A stretch of 49,524 nt of DNA from Psychromonas sp. SA13A (GCF_011378715.1 NZ_WTKU01000029.1:1-49524); one strand, 5' to 3'; shown: positions 27,869-36,915, counted from the first letter of the stretch. Numbers and translations: made by a program. Notes: generated by a model from the sequence alone, not told the origin.

Positions 27869-28843
27869 ATGAACTTATTTAAAAAAATGGGCAAATTAGC
27901 ATTAGGTGCCATTCTATTAACCACTTTTGCCAGTCAATCAGCAATTGCAGCTAAATATAAGGTAGGTGTTTCTGTTCCATCAGCAGATCATGGATGGACG
28001 GCAGGACTACTATGGTGGGCGAATAAAGCGGTTGCAGACTTTAAAAAGTCAGATGATGATGTCGAATTCTATGTCGTTGCGGCAAGCTCTGGTTCAAAAC
28101 AAGTGGGTGATGTTGAAGATTTAATGATCCGCGGTATTGATGCTTTAGTTATTCTACCACTTAATCCAGCAACGTTACAAAATGTCATTAATGAAGCTTA
28201 TGACAGTGATATCTATACTGTTGTAGTTGACCGAGAACTAGAAACACCGAGCCAAAATGTATTTATTGCAGGTGATAATGCAGGCCTAGGCACAGTGAGT
28301 GGTAAATGGTTAGCTAAAGAGTTAAAAGAAAAAGGTAACATTGTGGTGATTGAAGGTATGCCTATTCCGATTAACAAGCAACGTGTAGATGCATTCGATG
28401 CAGAAATTGCTAAGCATAAAGGTATTAAAATACTTGATAGCCAAACAGCTGATTGGTCCACTCAAAAAGCATTAGCAGTAATGGAAAATTTTCTACAAAA
28501 GCATCCTAAAATTGATGCAGTATGGTGTCAAGATGACGATATGTTAAAAGGTGTTTTACAAGCAATCAAAGAATCTGGTCGTACTGATATCAAAACAGTA
28601 TTAGGTGGCGCTGGTTCAAAAGATATCTACAAAATGATTAAAGACAATAACCCTGTTGTTCGTGCATCAGTTACTTACCCACCGAGCATGGTTGCTTCAG
28701 GTATTGCATTAGCGGTAGCTGGTTTGAAAAATGAGAAAGTAGGGAAAATGTATCATACGTCTCCATCTCGAGTGATCCTTGCAGCTGAGCTCGTTGATAA
28801 ACATAACGTAGATGCATTTTATACGCCTGAGTCAGCTTATTAA
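27869..28843 (+). CDS. periplasmic sugar-binding protein of ABC transporter
   Basis: This 324-residue secreted protein has a signal peptide of about 28 residues ending SQSAIAA. The Peripla_BP_4-type fold shows KVGVSVPSADHGWTAG, DLMIRGIDALVILPLNPATL, VVDRELETPSQNVFIAGDNA, WCQDDDMLKGVLQAI and VLGGAGSKDIYKMI. It supplies substrate to the RbsC-type permease. It resembles binding proteins for pentoses and sugar alcohols but is not XylF, and aromatic residues near the N-terminus (GWTAGLLWW) may stack on a sugar ring. AAGGAG precedes the ATG. It is last in the operon, the order isomerase-dehydrogenase-ATPase-permease-binding protein being unusual because the binding protein often comes first. Confidence 0.93.
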   Translation: MNLFKKMGKLALGAILLTTFASQSAIAAKYKVGVSVPSADHGWTAGLLWWANKAVADFKKSDDDVEFYVVAASSGSKQVGDVEDLMIRGIDALVILPLNPATLQNVINEAYDSDIYTVVVDRELETPSQNVFIAGDNAGLGTVSGKWLAKELKEKGNIVVIEGMPIPINKQRVDAFDAEIAKHKGIKILDSQTADWSTQKALAVMENFLQKHPKIDAVWCQDDDMLKGVLQAIKESGRTDIKTVLGGAGSKDIYKMIKDNNPVVRASVTYPPSMVASGIALAVAGLKNEKVGKMYHTSPSRVILAAELVDKHNVDAFYTPESAY

Positions 28844-28904
28844 TTTACCCGCTCTAAAAGTAAAATATAGCGAGCTTAAGTAAAGATTATTTACTCGTAC
28901 TATG

Positions 28905-28945
28905 ATGCCCTCTTCTATTCAACTTGAATTTAAGGGGGCATTTTT
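28905..28945 (+). terminator. terminator of the sugar operon
   Basis: ATGCCCTCTT (28905-28914) pairs with AAGGGGGCAT (28932-28941), with one mismatch, and is followed by TTTTTG. It lies 62 bp after the binding-protein stop. Confidence 0.75.
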
Positions 28946-28995
28946 GTATTAAAAAATGCAAATATATAATCCCCTGATATATGCGCTATGACGAA

Positions 28996-29043
28996 ACTAG
29001 ATTTTGGCATAACTAGGTCTTGGCATAAATAGATTTTGGTTAA
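28996..29043. repeat. three tandem imperfect 16-bp repeats
   Basis: ACTAGATTTTGGCATA (28996-29011), ACTAGGTCTTGGCATA (29012-29027) and AATAGATTTTGGTTAA (29028-29043) follow each other without gaps. They lie in the 334-bp gap between the sugar operon and the DUF3565 gene, which holds nothing else but the operon terminator. Confidence 0.7.
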
Positions 29044-29177
29044 GCTAACTTGTATATCGCTAATCCAGCGCAAGAAAAGGTTCAAAAGATCAGCAATAGA
29101 AAACATGCATGACGTAATAAAAATAGCCCCCTGCTATGTTAAAATTTCTGCTGTATCTAATAAATGGATTTGGCTTC

Positions 29178-29387
29178 ATGAAACAAAAAATTACGGCTTA
29201 TCATAAAGATCACGAAGAGCATTGGGTTGCACAGTTAGTCTGTGGCCATTTTCAACATGTTAGGCATAATCCTCCCTGGACGGTTCGATTATGGGTAACC
29301 ACCACACAGGGTCGAAAATCGATGATCGGGCACCAATTAAATTGTGTCAAATGTGACAGCGGCACTGAAAAAGATCAGCGTGATTAA
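29178..29387 (+). CDS. DUF3565 family protein
   Basis: This 69-residue soluble protein is of unknown function. It matches the DUF3565 pattern: HKDHEEHWVAQLVCGHFQHV, then RHNPPWTVRLWV and a C-terminal LNCVKCD. Three cysteines and several histidines suggest a small zinc-ribbon-like fold. The frame opens at 29136, but the ATG at 29178 fits the family N-terminus MKQKI. The Shine-Dalgarno is weak (GGATTTGG). It is convergent with the EamA gene. Confidence 0.8.
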   Translation: MKQKITAYHKDHEEHWVAQLVCGHFQHVRHNPPWTVRLWVTTTQGRKSMIGHQLNCVKCDSGTEKDQRD

Positions 29388-29427
29388 ATCCATTAAGTAA
29401 AACAAAGAGAGGATCATACTTCCTCGA

Positions 29428-30324
29428 TTATTTCACCGCTACAGATGCTTTTAATGATGGATTTTTAATTACTAAAAGAATGCCGCTCAAAATCATCATA
29501 CTGGATATAACAAACACCAATGACACGGATTCACCAAGGAAGACAAAGCCTGCAATGGCAGCTAATACAGGCACTAATAATTGTACAACAGCTGCAACGT
29601 TATGACGTAATGACGTTAATGCTTGGTACCACAATAAATACCCTAGCGCAGAGGCAAATACACCAGATAAAACAGCATATAGCACTCCCTCTATTGTTAA
29701 CTGCGTAGTCTCAATATTAATAAGTGCAAAAATGAATAGGAATGGCAAAGTACGGAAAAAATTAAAAATGGTATCAGCACTTGGGTCAGTACTTTTTTTA
29801 CCTGCTAAAGTATAAAAAGCCCAGCTTATACCAGACATACACATCAATATAAATGCAATTAAAGAAGGGCTGGACATTTGTGGTGCTAATAAATAAATAA
29901 AACCAGCAACGGCTAGAATTAAACCTAATAACTCTCCACGACTTAATAGGTGCCCTTTAAATAAACGTGTTACCAACATGGTGACTTGCACTGTAGCGAA
30001 TAATACTAAGGCCCCCGTTGCGGTATCTAACTGAATATAGGCGTATGAAAATGTTAGTGCATAAATAAACAACCAAATTGCATTAATCCAACTACCTGTA
30101 CTTTTTTTGTTAATAACGCCCTGCTTTGCGACTTTTTTTAAATCAATAAAAAAATGCTTAACAGCAAGGAAAATAGCTAAGAAAATGCAACCAGAAAACA
30201 ATCGGATCACAGTAAAGCTACCTGCATCGATTTGGTTATCACCGAGAGCTAATCGACAAAAAACGGAATTAGCAGCAAAAGCTAATAATGCTAACGTGGT
30301 TAAAACAAAAGTATTATTAAACAT
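29428..30324 (-). CDS. EamA/DMT-family transporter
   Basis: This 298-residue inner-membrane protein has about ten hydrophobic segments arranged as two repeated EamA halves. The first runs from FAANSVFCRLALGDNQIDAG, with a typical Pro/Gly-containing IRLFSGCIFLAIF. The second begins around SGISWAFYTLAGKKSTD and ends LGESVSLVFVISSMMILSGI. Family members export amino acids or metabolites, and the substrate cannot be told. It is transcribed alone and separated from the DUF445 gene by a terminator. Confidence 0.9.
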   Translation of the reverse strand: MFNNTFVLTTLALLAFAANSVFCRLALGDNQIDAGSFTVIRLFSGCIFLAIFLAVKHFFIDLKKVAKQGVINKKSTGSWINAIWLFIYALTFSYAYIQLDTATGALVLFATVQVTMLVTRLFKGHLLSRGELLGLILAVAGFIYLLAPQMSSPSLIAFILMCMSGISWAFYTLAGKKSTDPSADTIFNFFRTLPFLFIFALINIETTQLTIEGVLYAVLSGVFASALGYLLWYQALTSLRHNVAAVVQLLVPVLAAIAGFVFLGESVSLVFVISSMMILSGILLVIKNPSLKASVAVK

Positions 30325-30351
30325 AACAGGCTTATTCCCATGAAATATAAA

Positions 30352-30378
30352 AATAAAGCCTGCGTAAAACAGGCTTTA
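30352..30378 (-). terminator. terminator after the DUF445 gene
   Basis: AAAGCCTG (30355-30362) and CAGGCTTT (30370-30377) pair around a 7-base loop. On the minus strand an A/T-rich tail follows. It lies 107 bp past the DUF445 stop. Confidence 0.65.
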
Positions 30379-30484
30379 AAAGTAGTATTTTTTATAATCG
30401 ATTTGCATTAACCGATACTATTTTATTTATTAACTAAGTTAATTTAATGATGGCTAAAATACGCCGTTTAAAAAAAGATCAGCT

Positions 30485-31204
30485 TTAAGCGACGATAAGT
30501 GCACTCACTAAACCAATCAAACCACCAAATACACCGCCCCATACAACTAACCAACCTAAGTGTTTTTTGATCATTGCTTGAATGATCTCTTTCACTAATT
30601 GTGGCGTCAGTTCATTCAAACGCTGCTCTATTATTTTTTCTATTTTAGCTAAAATATCTTGCATCATATCTGGTTGTTCAATTTCAGTTTTTAATAGTTC
30701 GATAAATTTTTCATCGTTAGTTAAATCGATTATTGATGTTTTCATATGTTTGATAAAAGGTTCTCTTAATGGTTTCAATGCTTCTTCACCACCAAACATA
30801 TCTAACATAGCACCAAATGAGGAGTCCATAATCACTTTTATTAAACCGTCATAGGTTGGGTTTAAGTCCACTTTTTCGATCACGGGTTGTAGATTGAGTT
30901 GTGCAGGCGAAAAACTACCAGCAGATAAAAAACGATCCACATTTTCTGCAGTAAAGAATTGCGTCATCATTAAACTTCTAATCCCTGACTTAAATTCTTC
31001 AAAGTGAGCGGGTACAACACCTGAACCATATAAGAATGGAACTTTTTCAAACAACATAAATATAGCAAGCCAGTTGGTTAAGGCTCCCGATAGCGCAAAC
31101 AATCCCACCATAATTAATATAGCTGCAATTTCAGTTTCACCCAGTACAAACCCAAAACCTAAGATTAATGCTGCAATTAGGTTAGTGGCTAAACTCTTGT
31201 TCAT
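30485..31204 (-). CDS. DUF445 family membrane protein
   Basis: This 239-residue protein has two hydrophobic segments at the N-terminus (ATNLIAALILGFGFVLGE, ILIMVGLFALSGALTNWLAI) and one at the C-terminus (WLVVWGGVFGGLIGLVSALI). A charged helical middle lies between them. The conserved TNWLAIFMLFEKVPFLYGSGVVP marks DUF445, whose function is unknown. The segment VVPAHFEEFK and the repeated amphipathic helices are family features. It stands alone, with GGAACAGAG before the ATG. Confidence 0.85.
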   Translation of the reverse strand: MNKSLATNLIAALILGFGFVLGETEIAAILIMVGLFALSGALTNWLAIFMLFEKVPFLYGSGVVPAHFEEFKSGIRSLMMTQFFTAENVDRFLSAGSFSPAQLNLQPVIEKVDLNPTYDGLIKVIMDSSFGAMLDMFGGEEALKPLREPFIKHMKTSIIDLTNDEKFIELLKTEIEQPDMMQDILAKIEKIIEQRLNELTPQLVKEIIQAMIKKHLGWLVVWGGVFGGLIGLVSALIVA

Positions 31205-31369
31205 CTCTGTTCCTTGTTTTAGTTATTGTTTTGGTTATTTTCATGACTGTTAATTTTAAAATTTTGTGTTTTTTAATCGGGCAATTAAATAGACTAAAGA
31301 CTAATCTAAAACGGCACTTTTTACTTGAATCTAAGAGCCCATAAAATTAATTATCCATTTTTTATCGAA

Positions 31370-31401
31370 AAAAAATCCAGTTATAAATAACTGGATTTTA
31401 T
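31370..31401 (-). terminator. terminator of the rib-nusB operon
   Basis: AAAATCCAGTTA (31372-31383) and TAACTGGATTTT (31388-31399) form a perfect 12-bp stem with a 4-base loop. A run of Ts follows on the minus strand. It lies 27 bp after the nusB stop. Confidence 0.9.
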
Positions 31402-31425
31402 TATCATTACACATAATCACTGTAA

Positions 31426-31854
31426 TTATTTTGAGATTTCTTCACGTAACTTTAAGCTACGAAGTGCTTTATCTAACACACCGTTAACAAATTTGTATGA
31501 CTCATCGGTTGCAAAATCTTTTGCTAATTCGATCGCTTCATTTAGTACCACTTTAGGCGGCACATCAGTACGGTAAGTTAACTCAAACATCGCTAAACGT
31601 AATACGGCAATATCAACCATATCAACATCGTCAATTTTACGAGATAGGTACGGAGAAAGTTTTTCATCTAATGATTCAACTCTCTGTACAACACCCATCA
31701 ACAATTCTTTAAAGTAAGGAACGTCAGCTTTTGACATATCTTGATCAACAGAGAATTGTTCAATAATTTGTGACACACCTGTTTGCGTGATTTGCCATTG
31801 ATAAATAGCTTGCACAGCAAACTGACGAGCACGACGACGTTCAGCAGGTTTCAT
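31426..31854 (-). CDS. nusB: transcription antitermination factor NusB
   Basis: This 142-residue all-helical protein binds boxA RNA together with NusE (S10) and supports rRNA antitermination. Conserved stretches are MKPAERRRARQFAVQAIYQW at the N-terminus, DVAV-type ELTYRTDVPPKVVLNEAIELAK and the family end KFVNGVLDKALR. An ATG two codons earlier (31860) overlaps the ribH stop. I prefer 31854 because AGGA lies 8 bases before it and because E. coli NusB begins MKPA. It is last in the riboflavin operon, a common arrangement. Confidence 0.97.
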   Translation of the reverse strand: MKPAERRRARQFAVQAIYQWQITQTGVSQIIEQFSVDQDMSKADVPYFKELLMGVVQRVESLDEKLSPYLSRKIDDVDMVDIAVLRLAMFELTYRTDVPPKVVLNEAIELAKDFATDESYKFVNGVLDKALRSLKLREEISK

Positions 31855-31859
31855 TTTCA

Positions 31860-32327
31860 TTATCCTAATTCCGCCATCACATTAACCATTTCTAATGCGC
31901 TTAAAGCAGCTTCGCTACCTTTGTTACCCATTTTAGTTCCCGCACGCTCAATTGCTTGATCAATTGAGTCTGTTGATAAAACGCCAAATGCAACAGGAAT
32001 ATCGTTATCTAACGATACAGTTGCTAGGCCTTTATTACATTCGTTAACCACTAATTCAAAGTGCGGTGTACCACCACGGATAACACAACCCAATGCAACA
32101 ATAGCATCAAACTTTTTAGATGTAGCAGCACGTTTAGCTACTAATGGCAGCTCAACAGCACCCGGTACTCGAATCACTGTGATGTTCTCATCAGCAACTT
32201 GACCTGTACGTTTAAGGGTATCAACTGCGCCAGCAAGTAACTGCTCATTAATAAAGCTGTTAAAGCGAGAGATTACGATTGCGATTTTAGCTTGTGGAGC
32301 GGCTAAGCCACCTTCAATTATTTTCAT
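31860..32327 (-). CDS. ribH: 6,7-dimethyl-8-ribityllumazine synthase
   Basis: This 155-residue lumazine synthase condenses the ribityl-aminopyrimidine with dihydroxybutanone phosphate in the penultimate step of riboflavin synthesis. Motifs include [36 protein letters not shown] with the likely catalytic His, and PVAFGVLST. The end [13 protein letters not shown] is typical. AAGGGTAG lies before the ATG. It is 63 bp after ribBA and 5 bp before nusB. Confidence 0.97.
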   Translation of the reverse strand: MKIIEGGLAAPQAKIAIVISRFNSFINEQLLAGAVDTLKRTGQVADENITVIRVPGAVELPLVAKRAATSKKFDAIVALGCVIRGGTPHFELVVNECNKGLATVSLDNDIPVAFGVLSTDSIDQAIERAGTKMGNKGSEAALSALEMVNVMAELG

Positions 32328-32390
32328 TTTCTACCCTTATTACAAAATTTTTGTGCATTCTAACACAGTTTATTTCTATACTGACACTGT

Positions 32391-33497
32391 TTATTCGGTG
32401 ATGTATTCAACCACTTCTAGTCCAAATCCAGATAATGCATGGTACTTTTTCTGCGAACTAAACAAAGCCATTTTTTGCACGCCTAAATCACGTAAAATTT
32501 GCGAGCCAACACCGACGCGGCGACTTGCACCTTGTGCTTTAGCGGCAATACGTTCACCGGCATCTTCTTGTTGAATATTTTTAATTTGTTCGATCAATGA
32601 TTCTGCCGTTTCTTGGTGTCCTAACATCACTAACACTCCACCATCTTTGGCTAAACGCGCCAAAGCACTATGCATTGGCCAAGTGCGAGGACTTAAACGA
32701 TCAGAAAAGAAGTTATCAGCAAATGTATTTTGTAAATGAACACGCACATTAGTAATGGCATCGCTTTTTACTTCACCATTAACTAGCGCAAAATGTACTT
32801 GTTTGTCGATAGTATCTTGATAAGCGACCAAATCAAATTCACCAAATTCAGTCGGTAATTTACATTCGCTAACACGTTCAATGGTCGTTTCATTGTTGTT
32901 ACGGTATTCAATTAAATCAGCAACTGTGCCAAGCTTAATATTATGTTGCTTAGCAAAAACTTCCAAGTCAGCACGACGCGCCATGCTGCCATCTTCATTT
33001 AAGATTTCAACAATCACGCCAGCAGGTTCACGCCCCGCAAGACGAGCTAAATCACAACCAGCTTCAGTATGTCCGGCACGAGTTAACACACCACCTTCTT
33101 GTGCTTTAAGCGGGAATATATGGCCAGGCATCACGATATCTGTCGGTTTTGCATCTTTACCAATAGCGGCTAATACAGTCACTGCGCGGTCTGCAGCAGA
33201 AATACCCGTTGTCACGCCTTCCGCAGCTTCAATAGAAACCGTAAAGTTAGTTGAAAATGCAGCCGTATTATCTTCTACCATTAATGGTAACTTTAATTTT
33301 TCACAACGAGCTTCTGTCAGTGTTAAACAAATCAAACCACGACCATATTTTGCCATGAAGTTAATTGCTTCAGGCGTTACTAGGTCCGCAGCCATGATCA
33401 AATCACCTTCATTTTCACGGTCTTCGTCATCCATTAGGATAACCATTTTGCCTAAGCGAATATCTTCGATGATTTCTGCAGTTGTATTTAACTTCAT
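32391..33497 (-). CDS. ribB: 3,4-dihydroxy-2-butanone 4-phosphate synthase with degenerate RibA-like domain
   Basis: This 368-residue two-domain protein makes dihydroxybutanone phosphate from ribulose 5-phosphate. Residues 1-~205 are RibB, with the acidic metal loop [12 protein letters not shown] and [16 protein letters not shown]. Residues ~206-368 look like GTP cyclohydrolase II, but the zinc-binding cysteines of RibA are absent: [13 protein letters not shown] stands where active enzymes have a Cys-containing loop. Many Gammaproteobacteria have this RibB-X form and a separate RibA, so GTP cyclohydrolase activity is not expected here. It is 23 bp after ribE in the operon. Confidence 0.93.
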   Translation of the reverse strand: MKLNTTAEIIEDIRLGKMVILMDDEDRENEGDLIMAADLVTPEAINFMAKYGRGLICLTLTEARCEKLKLPLMVEDNTAAFSTNFTVSIEAAEGVTTGISAADRAVTVLAAIGKDAKPTDIVMPGHIFPLKAQEGGVLTRAGHTEAGCDLARLAGREPAGVIVEILNEDGSMARRADLEVFAKQHNIKLGTVADLIEYRNNNETTIERVSECKLPTEFGEFDLVAYQDTIDKQVHFALVNGEVKSDAITNVRVHLQNTFADNFFSDRLSPRTWPMHSALARLAKDGGVLVMLGHQETAESLIEQIKNIQQEDAGERIAAKAQGASRRVGVGSQILRDLGVQKMALFSSQKKYHALSGFGLEVVEYITE

Positions 33498-33520
33498 TTT
33501 TGTTCCTTAAACCTTATGAA

Positions 33521-34183
33521 TTAACCCATGAACCCGCTTTTTGCTAGCAGTTCCATTGTCGACTGTTGTTTTTTATTTGTGTCAGCAGCATGTTCGCCTA
33601 ATACTAAACGTTCTAGATAACGTGCAATCACATCCACTTCTAAATTAACACGACTGCCAACAGCATAATGTTGCATCGTGGTTTGACTGATAGTATGAGG
33701 GATGATGGTTAATTTAAAACTAGCGCCATCGACATCATTTGTTGTAAGACTGATCCCATCAACGGTAATCGAGCCTTTTTTAGCAATATATTTAGCCAAA
33801 TCATCGGGTGCTTTGATCCAATATTCAACTGCATTGCCTAATGGAGAAATAGACGTTATTTCCCCAACCCCATCAACATGACCACTCACAATATGACCAC
33901 CAAAACGGTCATTCATTTGCATGGCTTTTTCGAGGTTGACCACAAATCCGGGTTGAATATTTGCAAAGCCACTTAATCGAATAGTTTCATGCGAGACATC
34001 CGCATCAAATGAGCTTTCACCTAAACGTGTTACGGTTAAGCAAACACCATTATTGGAAATACTATCACCGAGTTTGACGTCGTTCATATCTAACTCGCCA
34101 GCATGCACGGTGATAGTCATATCTTTTTCATTATTTTTAATTGCAGTGATTTTGCCCACTGCTGCAATAATGCCTGTAAACAT
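33521..34183 (-). CDS. ribE: riboflavin synthase, alpha chain
   Basis: This 220-residue enzyme dismutates two lumazines to riboflavin and aminopyrimidine. Two homologous barrels are visible. The first starts MFTGIIAAVGKI and contains SISNNGVCLTVT. The second starts near residue 100 with GGHIVSGHVDGVG and holds ITVDGISLTTNDVD. The C-terminal helix ends the protein. The gene name follows the ribE usage of this operon type (ribC in older E. coli names). It begins one base after the ribD stop. Confidence 0.96.
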   Translation of the reverse strand: MFTGIIAAVGKITAIKNNEKDMTITVHAGELDMNDVKLGDSISNNGVCLTVTRLGESSFDADVSHETIRLSGFANIQPGFVVNLEKAMQMNDRFGGHIVSGHVDGVGEITSISPLGNAVEYWIKAPDDLAKYIAKKGSITVDGISLTTNDVDGASFKLTIIPHTISQTTMQHYAVGSRVNLEVDVIARYLERLVLGEHAADTNKKQQSTMELLAKSGFMG

Positions 34184-34184
34184 A

Positions 34185-35324
34185 TTATTCTCGATGGTTA
34201 ATCAGACGAATATCATCACCTATCTGCATCACAGAGTGTAATTTAAGGGTAATAATTTCGTTCATCGTGGAAAAGTTAGGTAAGTTTACTAAGTTTCTGC
34301 TTTGATCGCCCATTAATTTTGTCGCTTGATAGAGAATAAATTCATCAACCAGCTCTTTTTTGAACAATTCGCCAGCTAAAGTTGCACCAGCTTCCACCCA
34401 TAGGTCATTAATTTCATATTCGTTTAACAAAATCATTAACGCATTAAGGTCGATACGTTGATGATTGTCTGCGCTGCAAATAACTTGCTCGACTTCCGCC
34501 ACACAATTTTTGAATGCACTGCTATCTCGAGTTTGTAACGACACTAATAAAACTTTACCGGGTAAGTTAAATAATTTTTCTTGTAATGTACATTGGTTAT
34601 TAGAATCTAAAATAATGCGTATCGGTTGGCGCAGATTAGCTTCACTCATTAATTCGCTATTAAAAGCAGGACTGGCTAAAAGCTCTTGATAACGCACATT
34701 CAAACTAGGATCATCGGCTAACACAGTATTTATACCTGTTAAAATAGCGCTTTGCTGTGCACGATAATATTGCACATCTGCTCTTGCATCTGGACCTGTA
34801 ATCCATTGGCTAAGCCCATTTTTCAATGCTGTTTTACCGTCTAGACTTGACGCCATTTTTACAGTTATTCTTGGACGTTTATATTTCATTCGAGTAATAA
34901 AGCCTAAATTTAACTGCTCAGCCTCTTTGGTTAACAACCCCACATCGACTTTAATCCCCGCTTCTTGTAATAAGGCAATACCACGCCCAGCAACTTTAGG
35001 GTTAGGATCAACCATTGCAACTACAACACGTTTAACACCCGCTTTAACTAATGCTAAAGCGCATGGAGGCGTTCGTCCAAAATGCGAGCAAGGCTCTAGG
35101 GTGACATAACACGTAGCACCAATAGATTGTTGTTTGGCAATTGCTAACGCATTTACTTCAGCGTGACCAGACCCCGCTTTGTGATGCAATCCCTCACCAA
35201 CGATCTTGTTCTCTTTAACAATCACACACCCTACATTTGGGTTAGGAGAAGTAGTGAATCTACCACGTTCAGCAAGTGCGATGGCACGTTGCATATATTT
35301 TTCATCAAGCTCGGTAAATAGCAT
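34185..35324 (-). CDS. ribD: bifunctional diaminohydroxyphosphoribosylaminopyrimidine deaminase/reductase
   Basis: This protein of about 379 residues carries out two riboflavin steps. The N-terminal cytidine-deaminase-like domain binds zinc through HAEVNALA and EPCSHFGRTPPC. The C-terminal reductase domain starts near residue 150 (KRPRITVKMASSLDGKTAL, SQWITGPDARADVQYYRAQ). The frame opens at a TTG (35378) and has another ATG at 35366. I take the ATG at 35324 because the protein then begins close to where E. coli RibD does. No strong ribosome site supports any of the three. It follows nrdR after 129 bp. Confidence 0.93.
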   Translation of the reverse strand: MLFTELDEKYMQRAIALAERGRFTTSPNPNVGCVIVKENKIVGEGLHHKAGSGHAEVNALAIAKQQSIGATCYVTLEPCSHFGRTPPCALALVKAGVKRVVVAMVDPNPKVAGRGIALLQEAGIKVDVGLLTKEAEQLNLGFITRMKYKRPRITVKMASSLDGKTALKNGLSQWITGPDARADVQYYRAQQSAILTGINTVLADDPSLNVRYQELLASPAFNSELMSEANLRQPIRIILDSNNQCTLQEKLFNLPGKVLLVSLQTRDSSAFKNCVAEVEQVICSADNHQRIDLNALMILLNEYEINDLWVEAGATLAGELFKKELVDEFILYQATKLMGDQSRNLVNLPNFSTMNEIITLKLHSVMQIGDDIRLINHRE

Positions 35325-35453
35325 TTTATTAGTACTTTTATTGATTTTAATAATTAATTCATTCATTAATCGGAACAATTAACGTGCTGTATCTTCGACA
35401 AACAGTCAATAATCTTAAGCTTTATTGGCAATGTTCATGCTTTATTTATGCTT

Positions 35454-35909
35454 TCATTTATTGGTATCTAATCTAGCAATTTCTTCACCAAATTCTTTAA
35501 CGTCTTCAAAAGCACGATAGACCGAAGCAAAACGAATGTAAGCAACTTTATCTAAGCTTTTAAGTAAATCCATCACTAATTCGCCGACCATTTTGGAAGG
35601 TATTTCACGCTCGCCAGTTGCGCGCAATGTTGATTTTAATTTATTCACTGCACTTTCTACCGCTTCAATACTAACCGGACGCTTTTCTAGTGCGATATTT
35701 ATACCCACAAGCAGTTTTTCTTCATTAAATGGTTCACGACTGCCATCTGATTTAATCAAACGCGGCATGATAAGTTCCGCTAATTCAAAAGTAGTGAATC
35801 TTTCATTACACTCATTACATAAACGACGACGACGAACTTGAGAGCCTTCAGAAACAAGACGTGAATCAATAACTTTTGTATCTTGGGCATTACAAAAAGG
35901 ACAAAACAT
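35454..35909 (-). CDS. nrdR: transcriptional repressor NrdR
   Basis: This 151-residue repressor of ribonucleotide reductase genes senses ATP and dATP. The zinc ribbon has Cys3, 6, 31 and 34 (MFCPFC, LCNEC), followed by the basic RRRR turn. The ATP-cone domain starts at about residue 49 ([19 protein letters not shown]). Length and motifs match E. coli NrdR (149). It heads the ribD-ribE-ribBA-ribH-nusB group and may be cotranscribed with it. It is divergent from msrA across 318 bp. Confidence 0.97.
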   Translation of the reverse strand: MFCPFCNAQDTKVIDSRLVSEGSQVRRRRLCNECNERFTTFELAELIMPRLIKSDGSREPFNEEKLLVGINIALEKRPVSIEAVESAVNKLKSTLRATGEREIPSKMVGELVMDLLKSLDKVAYIRFASVYRAFEDVKEFGEEIARLDTNK

Positions 35910-36227
35910 AGTGTTTTTCTCTGTTCAATAAACGACGAAATGATAATTTAACATATTTCGATCCCTATAATGATGAGAGCATTAAGCAAGCGCTCACATT
36001 AAGGCTTAAAATAGGCGCTTAAGTTAACATATTTATACTCTACGATGGCAGTTTATAAAGTATATTTTATGTTAAAAAGTGATATCTATTTGTTCTAACA
36101 GAGGTTAACGTTATGATAGATATTCATAAATTGATCATTTAGACTGTACTTTATATAAGTTTATTCATATGAATGTTAACTAGGTCTAAAATTTACATTG
36201 TTTGGTTTTAAAAAATAAGGAAGCACA
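35910..36227. other. nrdR-msrA divergent intergenic region
   Basis: This AT-rich 318-bp region must contain both outward promoters. I see no FMN riboswitch, RNA gene or strong repeat in it. Confidence 0.4.
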
Positions 36228-36767
36228 ATGACACAACAAAATATGATAATCGGTGGAGGATGTTTCTGGTGTGTTGAAGCAGCTTTTAATCAAGTAAAAG
36301 GTGTTACAAGTGCCATTTCAGGATATACCGGCGGCCAAAGAGAAACAGCAGATTATGAAACAGTTTGTTCAGGTGCAACGGGACATGTAGAAGTGGTTAA
36401 GGTCACTTTCGATAGTGAGCAGATTAGTTACTCACAATTATTAAACTTATTTTTTAGCGTACACGATGCAACACAGGTTAATCGTCAAGGTAATGATACC
36501 GGTACACAATACCGCTCTGCTATATTTTATTGCAATGAAGAACAGCAACAAATAGCGCAGGCATTAGTTGAGCAAATTAATGAGCAACAGTTATTTGATA
36601 AAGATATAGTAACAAGCGTAGAGCCTCTTGAGACTTTTTATGCGGCAGAAGATTATCACCAAGGATATTATTTAAAAAATCCTGAGCAAGGTTATTGTAT
36701 GGCAGTGGTTGCACCTAAGTTTCAAAAATTTAAAGCGCAACATGCACAATTAATGAAAGAATCATAA
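36228..36767 (+). CDS. msrA: peptide methionine sulfoxide reductase MsrA
   Basis: This 179-residue enzyme reduces the S-form of methionine sulfoxide in proteins. The active site is GGGCFWCVEAAF with catalytic Cys12. GYTGG, YETVCSGATGHVEVV, HDATQVNRQGNDTGTQYRS and YHQGYYLKNP follow as in the family, and a Cys near the C-terminus (GYCMAVV) may resolve the disulfide. No signal peptide is present, so it is cytoplasmic. AAGGAAGCACA precedes the ATG. It is a single gene with a terminator. Confidence 0.97.
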   Translation: MTQQNMIIGGGCFWCVEAAFNQVKGVTSAISGYTGGQRETADYETVCSGATGHVEVVKVTFDSEQISYSQLLNLFFSVHDATQVNRQGNDTGTQYRSAIFYCNEEQQQIAQALVEQINEQQLFDKDIVTSVEPLETFYAAEDYHQGYYLKNPEQGYCMAVVAPKFQKFKAQHAQLMKES

Positions 36768-36805
36768 CTGATTAATCCAGCTGTTATTTACAGAGTCTAT
36801 TTTAT

Positions 36806-36848
36806 AAAAAAGGGTTAAATAGTTTACTCACTATTTAACCCTTTTTTG
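36806..36848. terminator. bidirectional terminator between msrA and lapD
   Basis: AAAAAGGGTTAAATAGT (36806-36822 region) and ACTATTTAACCCTTTTT pair perfectly around a 6-base loop, with A-run and T-run on either side. It serves msrA and the end of the minus-strand lap operon. Confidence 0.9.
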
Positions 36849-36915
36849 CTTTAGCATTCTGATAAAACACTTAGTTTGAAAAGAATACTTGTTTTGAAAG
36901 AATACTGGTTAAGTG

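Noticed and set aside
35910..36227. FMN riboswitch upstream of the riboflavin operon
   Set aside because: No conserved RFN-like helices could be seen, and the first rib gene lies after nrdR.
36865..36912. Tandem repeat TTGAAAAGAATACTTG / TTGAAAGAATACTGG
   Set aside because: There are only two short imperfect copies in AT-rich spacer DNA between convergent genes, too little to call a feature.
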